Shown: in pieces, positions 59,123 through 64,000 of the stretch
How the letters are laid out: every line of letters starts with the position of its first letter
Position numbering within the stretch: position 1 is the stretch's first letter
Origin: Turritopsis dohrnii
Taxonomy: Eukaryota; Cnidaria; Hydrozoa; Anthoathecata; Oceaniidae
Length of the DNA: 64,000 nucleotides
Assembly: GCA_027922465.2 (NCBI GenBank)
Contig: BQMF02000002.1
Span: forward strand, 868,001 to 932,000
Direction of reading: 5' to 3'
Made by a program: the position numbers and the translations under genes
Notes under the pieces: generated by a model
What the model was told of the DNA's origin: nothing
The model's database searches: none
What the model saw: the letters and a program-made list of their open reading frames with translations, nothing else

Positions 59123-59978
59123 TAGCCTTCATTTGTAGTCTTCAAGCAATTACAATCACTTCTGATCAAAGTTCTACAAGGCAAATACATTTCACTTTTT
59201 GTTTGTTGAAAATAACAAAGAAGAAAAAAAATTAATACCTTGAACTTGAAGTCACTATAAGAGTGCGTTTACATGAGAGCCGTAGTGAACTCAAACCGGT
59301 TTGAAATTTCAATCCTCCCGTTACGAGTTTCGATACGGGTAATTATTTCACTACGGCTCCTGGTCAAACCTTCAGCGCTGTTTACATGATAACGGCCGTA
59401 CTGAAATTCTACCCGTGATGATTTCAAACCTACTTGTGAAGTAGGTTTGAAATTTCGATACGGCTTGGAAAGGTGTGAAAGTTTTCACATTTCATTGTTT
59501 TATCATAAAATGTGTTTACAAGCATGCGCATGTTAATTAAATTTTGCTGACACATATGAAATAAAAATGCAGAATGTGCTAAATTTATTCAATCGAAAAT
59601 ATTTCTACCCGTATTGAAATCTCAAACCGTTGTGAGTTCAGCATGGCTCTTATGTAAAAACGCACTCGTAGAGAGAGAGCTAGAAACTAGTAAATCTATT
59701 GTTTCGATTTTTACTCGACAAAACTCGCCAAGACCGTATCGAAATTTCTCATGTAAACAGAGCGCGAGCAGCCTAAACTAATAAAAGTCGCGTACACTAA
59801 AAGTCGCGAGACGCCATTTTGAGAAAAACATTTTAGTACGCATAAAATCCTGCAAAATATATAAATTGAAGAAAATAGAGCAGTTTTCTTCTAAGTACTT
59901 TACTCTCAATAAAAATGCACTCACTTTTTGCATTCACTGACTTTTGTCAATCATTTATGGGCTGAAACAAGACGTTGG
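59123..59978. repeat. Right repeat block flanking the old BEL element
   Basis: AGCCTTCATTTGTAGTCTTC starts the match to 53471. It is interrupted at 59261-59765 by a TIR element, then resumes with GAGCAGCCTAAA and continues into the block matching 54905-55043. For the minus-strand element this would be the 5' LTR. Confidence 0.6.
59261..59765. mobile_element. TIR element inserted in the BEL repeat
   Basis: Ends GAGTGCGTTTACATGAGA and TCTCATGTAAACAGAGCGC are inverted. A second inverted pair (CGTAGTGAACTCAAACCGG near 59283 and its partner before TTATGTAAAAACGCACTC at ~59667) lies inside, so either one element has a complex end or two are nested. Core has repeated CGATACGG/CCGTATCG strings. It is missing from the sister repeat at 53596, so it inserted after the repeats formed. 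Confidence 0.65.
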
Positions 59979-59979
59979 A

Positions 59980-60640
59980 CTACAGCTGAAGAATGGCTGG
60001 TAATTCCATGGAAGGAAATTCTACGGAGGGCAATTGTTCAAGGTTCAGGGTTTGATGTCGTTTTGGAGTCAATATGTAATCGATTTGATCACACACACAC
60101 CTTGTAATAAGCCCTTTGTAATTCTAACCAAAACTCTGGTCTACAAAACTCCATGGACGGTGGTGACGTGGTTGTTACCCTTCATGTATTATGTACACAA
60201 AGCTACAAAAGTATAAACATTGTCATTAAATAAGAACTGGTAATCCTTGCAAAAAGTTGTTACGGTTTTTAATTTCTGAAACTATTTAAGTAAATTCCTT
60301 GTCAAAAATAGATGATGGAAAAATTAAATCACCATTTCTTCAGGGGAAAGTGTACCCGTGTTGCAGAGTTCGAGAAACTAAGCACAAAAAATGTGGGATC
60401 GTTTCGTTGCGATCAACTATTACCGAGGGTATAGTCGATCAAAAATTCGATGACGTCACAGCCGCAGCAAAGTTCCTTGATGTCTTGCGCAAATGAAAAC
60501 TAGTGAAAGATTTACGAGCAATGATGGTATTTTGTCGCAACTCGTAAAACAAAAAAACAAAAAACAAACAAAAAAAATCGGAGGATTTCAATTTCCGTTT
60601 TTATAAACACAGGTGAATTCGCGCACCTTGTTTGAAGCTA
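59980..60640. other. Non-coding stretch
   Basis: Short open frames at 60034 and 60299 show no domain. CTACGGAGGGCAAT at ~60021 also occurs at ~55072, just past the left BEL repeat, so the repeat may extend to about 60050. Confidence 0.35.
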
Positions 60641-60647
60641 ATTCCAT

Positions 60648-60836
60648 TCAAAAGCAGATGATAGGCTTGTTTTTCATTATATGAGGTCTTATATAACGAA
60701 TTTTTTCTTCTTTGTCCCATGAAGGCTTTCTTTTCGTGCTTCTCTTAAAAGATGCATTGGTCGTTAGGTCTAGCGGTTGTAGCAAGTGGGTAATTTTTTT
60801 GATGACTGTCAGAAAATATAAGTTATAACTTGCCAT
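60648..60836 (-). pseudogene. Pogo/Tigger (DDE_1) transposase fragment
   Basis: Translation includes ITHLLQPLDLTTNASFKRST, which matches the conserved segment before the third catalytic residue in DDE_1 (jerky/pogo/Tigger) transposases, where the consensus has T-x-x-x-QPLD. The rest of the protein is absent. A small remnant. Confidence 0.65.
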
Positions 60837-61033
60837 AATTAATTAGTCAATGAAAAGACGAACTTTTAAAAATTGCATTTATTCAATTTCCGCGCTTATA
60901 GTGTAGGAAATTGTTTGGTTTACACATTCTATCTATCTATCTCTGTCACAGTTTTTCGTCTTCGGAAAGTCCGTTCGGATTTCGGATTGTTTGTTTATTC
61001 AGAATAGTTAATGACTGACCTATGCTAGGAACT

Positions 61034-61690
61034 TAGGTAGGACAGGTTTGACTAAAATTGGGCAATTTAGACAAGGTGCTGATTTAGAAGTTGACGGTCA
61101 TTTTGTCAGACTTGACTAAAATTGGACAATTTGGGCCAAATTTGGACCAAATTTTGAAAGTTCTTCAAATTTCATGAAATTTTGCATGGATTACATTTAA
61201 AAGGTGCTGATTTCAATTCTGGCAATCATTTTGTCAGAATTGACTGAAATTGGACAATTTTGGCCAAATTTGGACGAAATTTCGAAAGTTCTTCAAATTT
61301 CATGAAATTTTGCATGTATTACATTTGAAAGGTGCTGATTTCAAATTTAACAGTCATTTTGTCGGAATTGACTAAAATTGGACAATTTTGGCCAAATTTG
61401 GACGAAATTTCGAAAGTTCTTCAAATTTCATGAAATTTTGCATGTATTACATTTGAAAAGTGATGATTTCAAATTTGACAGTCATTTTGTCAGACTTGAC
61501 TAAAATTGGACAATTTAGGCCAAATTTGGACCAAATTTTGAAAGTTCTTCAAATTTCATGAAATTTTGCATGGATTACATTTGAAAGGTGCTGATTTCGA
61601 ATTTGACAGTCATTTTATCAGATTTGACTAAAATTGGACAATTTGGGCCAAATTTGGACCAAATTTCGAAAAATCTTCAATTTTCATCAA
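61034..61690 (+). repeat. Satellite array, period 128 bp
   Basis: ATTGGACAAT starts at 61121, 61249, 61377, 61505 and 61633, giving an exact 128-bp period over about five copies. The unit includes TTGACTAAAATTGGACAATT, GGCCAAATTTGGAC and CTTCAAATTTCATGAAATTT. Copies differ at few positions. Confidence 0.93.
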
Positions 61691-62325
61691 TAAACATCAT
61701 GCGTAAGATATTGGTGAACTGTTTTTCTGGCCCCGAAACATCATAGTGAATTGCAAGGCTGTCAAGATTAAGTTAAACAAGAGCCAGATGGCGCAAAACG
61801 GTAGCAGCAAAAGTACTTGCCACAAAAAATACTTAAAGTTCTTAAAAGTTCTGTAAAGGTTATTTCTTGAGATATCTTACTGGTGGAAAACAGGCATCAA
61901 CGATAATGTTTAAAATTACTAACTCGTGTAAATAGGGTCTAATCGTAACACACCACAATTTAATTAAAAGACAAAAGAATTATACATGCATGAGCTGTTT
62001 ATAACGTACGTTCTTTTTTTTATAAGAGCTTATGTAAAAAAGAAAACGCGTTTCTTCGAAAAAAAAATGTATGTTTTGAATTATAATTTCTTGAAGCCAA
62101 AAATGAATTCGAACAGGATAACTGCCTTTTTTTAACTCGATTTTTGAAAACCTTGATGTTCAAAGACAGTACAGAAATCTGATCTGAGCTTATGACACGA
62201 AAAACATATCTATTTTCAAGTGCCAAAGTGCATTGATTCAGTACCATATCAATTCCTTTATCACTTAAGTGCTAAAATATCAAAGAAAACGTATTTTAAA
62301 TGTATGTGATGTAAAACCTTCGAAA
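61691..62325. other. Non-coding stretch
   Basis: AT-rich with poly-A runs; I see nothing coding or repeated in it. Confidence 0.35.
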
Positions 62326-62815
62326 ATTCGAAAGTCTGCGTTCGTTGATTAGAATTTATATTGAGTTTTTAGTGGGGGACTCGCAGACTCTAAATCGTAG
62401 ACTAACTGCCATTTCGGCCGGAGTAGTAGTAGTAGGAGTAGGAGTCCACGGGTGTTTTAATACGGTATTCGCTTTCGCTGCTACCGTAATAAAGTAAAGA
62501 AAGGGAGTAATTTGATGAATTCCAGACTGCATCAAATTATTAGTCAGTGTACAAGTCATTCAGATGTCTTAAAAATTAGCCTAAAGCAATTTTCTCAAGG
62601 GCTGATGCGGAAATAGTTCAAGCCTAATGGCTTCTAGTTACGGTAGCAGCGAAAGCGAATACCGTATTAAAACACCCTTGGACTACTACTACTACTACTA
62701 CTACTCCTCCTCCGGCCGAAATGGCAGTTTAGCCTATGATTTAGAGTCTGCGAGACTCAACTAATAACGCAATGTAAATTCTAATAAAGGAACGCAGCCT
62801 TTGGAACTTTCGAAG
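62326..62815. mobile_element. Fold-back element with ~165-bp inverted arms
   Basis: The left arm (62326-62489) and right arm (62638-62815) are inverted copies: ends near TTCGAAAGTCTGCGTTC, then CTCGCAGACTCTAAATC, CTGCCATTTCGGCCGGAG, a GTA/ACT triplet run of different length in each arm, and ACGGTATTCGCTTTCGCTGC at the inner end. The ~148-bp loop is non-coding. A transcript would form a long hairpin. Confidence 0.85.
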
Positions 62816-63024
62816 TTTCTGCATATATCAAACATTTCAAAATAGGTTTCGTTTGATATTTTATCACTTAATAAATTTCTTCGTGAAGGAATGGATATTA
62901 ATCCATAGGTTTAATAAAATTGGAACTTTTAGTTACTTATGCTAGTAAAAGTACTTTGATATTTGAAATTAGATATGTTTTTCTTGTTAGTAAAACCTCA
63001 GTTCAGATCTTCTTATTACCGTAT

Positions 63025-64000
63025 GCGTTTTTTTTATTTTTTTTTTTTTTTTATTTTATTTTTTTATTTCGCCAATGGATAAAAAAATCTTACAATCTAT
63101 GACCGTAGATAATGGCTGGAGCAAGCAGAAGGCTGAAGTGCCTTTTCACCAAGCCCCGTGTAGTCAGATATATACAAAATAACTAGTTTACTTTCAATAT
63201 ACCTACGAATAATACTACAATATTACATGTCTAAGTAAAAATATTTACAAGCAAGAGGACAGCGTCCGGACTAAGTAACGAAACAAACGAAAAAATCAAC
63301 AAAACGAATATGAATATGAAAAGGGACTGCCTAAAAAAATTGGGAAACATCAATGTCATTATTAAGTAACTTTGATTTTACAGATCTTTTGAATTGATTG
63401 AGAGACCGAGAGTTCTTTTCTACATCTCGCAAAATATTGTTCCATAAGGTAGGACCACGATATAGAATGGAGAAAGTGCTTATTTTTAAGCGTTTTTGAG
63501 GGATTTTAAAGTTGTTTTCCGAGTATCTAGTATTATATTTATTGTTAATGATAGAAAATTGTCTATGAAAAATCATTGGGGTTAATTCAAGTTTATTTTT
63601 AAACATAAAAGTTAATATTTGGTATACGTTTAAGTTGTAGATATTTAGGATCCCAAGTTTGGTGAATAAAGGTTTGGAGGGGGTAAATCGATCTACTCCG
63701 AAAATAATCCTGCAAGCGTGCTTTTGTTTGCAGTAAAGTTTCTTAAGCTTTGTTTGGTTAGTACTTGCCCATACTATATTGCAATAGGTTAGGTAACTAT
63801 GTATAAATGAAAAATATAGTAGTTTTAGAGATTTTAAGTTGACATATGGTTTTGCTATACGAAGTATTCCAAGATTTTTAGCTATCTTATTTTGGATAAC
63901 ATTAATATGATTCTTCCATGTTAAGTTTTCATCAAGAAGAACTCCAAGGAATTTGATGAACTTTTCTCTTTTTATCTCATTATTGTTGATTGAGAGAATC
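63025..64000 (-). mobile_element. LINE 3' end with open RT C-terminal frame, cut by window edge
   Basis: A minus-strand frame is open from the right edge to the stop at 63331: KFIKFLGVLLDENLTWKNHI (RT thumb start), SYLTYCNIVWAS, TPSKPLFTKLGILNIYNL and RGPTLWNNILRDVEKNSRSL, typical of CR1/jockey-type LINE ORF2 C-termini. A 3' UTR follows and ends in an AAATAAAATAAAA tail at about 63030-63075, as expected for the 3' terminus. No frameshift is seen in the 223 codons visible, so this copy is younger than the one at 23970. RT catalytic motifs lie outside the window. Confidence 0.85.

Noticed and set aside
60034..60216. 60-codon frame with membrane-like residues
   Set aside because: Short, no conserved motif, next to decayed BEL repeat sequence.
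61034..61690. CRISPR-like regular repeat
   Set aside because: The repeats are contiguous 128-bp tandem units without unique spacers, in a eukaryotic genome.

Overview
This window is a piece of an AT-rich (roughly two-thirds A+T by eye) animal genome. Spliced genes with GT-AG introns, metazoan gene families and a dense, mixed load of eukaryotic transposons rule out a prokaryotic origin. DGLUCY-type genes plus hAT, PIF/Harbinger, BEL, Penelope-like, LINE and Polinton-like pieces fit an aquatic invertebrate, perhaps a cnidarian. I cannot name the species.

Host genes. Three host genes could be read exon by exon. Two lie in tandem on the minus strand and belong to the D-glutamate cyclase (DGLUCY/C14orf159) family. 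Gene A (32283-35454, five exons, 498 aa) has an intact DUF1445 domain and an eroded DUF4392-like domain. Gene B (2970-6630, three exons, 344 aa) has no DUF1445, a well-conserved DUF4392 domain and an N-terminus that looks like a mitochondrial presequence. Intron phases match at the shared joints, so the two look like duplicates that have divided the domains of one ancestral two-domain protein. The third gene (45437-46616, plus strand, three exons, 168 aa) encodes a small ATF3/JDP2/Fos-like bZIP factor with a TATA box and a CRE-like half-site just upstream.

Mobile DNA, left to right. 1-1500 holds two hAT fragments. 1540-5955 holds three copies of a short TIR element and a Harbinger-like MITE, most of them in gene B intron 1. 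7750-9180 is a decayed repeat field. 9341-9497 is a hAT-like MITE. 11750-12240 is a Mutator-like transposase remnant. 13082-15983 is an apparently complete Harbinger element with both genes. 17142-21123 is a spliced gene joining an OTU cysteine-protease domain to a hAT transposase, broken by one frameshift and one stop. 21594-23588 is a second, deleted Harbinger element holding two further nested TIR elements. 23970-26280 is a broken LINE. 27026-27560 is a relic of a Polinton-type family B DNA polymerase. 28655-29190 is a 201-bp tandem repeat. 36778-44000 is a very young BEL/Pao retrotransposon with near-identical 441-bp LTRs and a 5-bp target duplication. 50443-53279 is a Penelope-like element with inverted terminal copies. 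53471-60000 is an old BEL element in repeats. 61034-61690 is a 128-bp satellite. 62326-62815 is a long fold-back element. 63025-64000 is the 3' end of another LINE.

How the parts fit together: the two DGLUCY-type genes are separated by about 26 kb, most of which is transposon insertion, and the upstream flank of gene A carries a TIR element and the young BEL copy. The least expected items are the OTU-hAT fusion, the divided DGLUCY pair and the young BEL element whose only visible break is one in-frame UGA.
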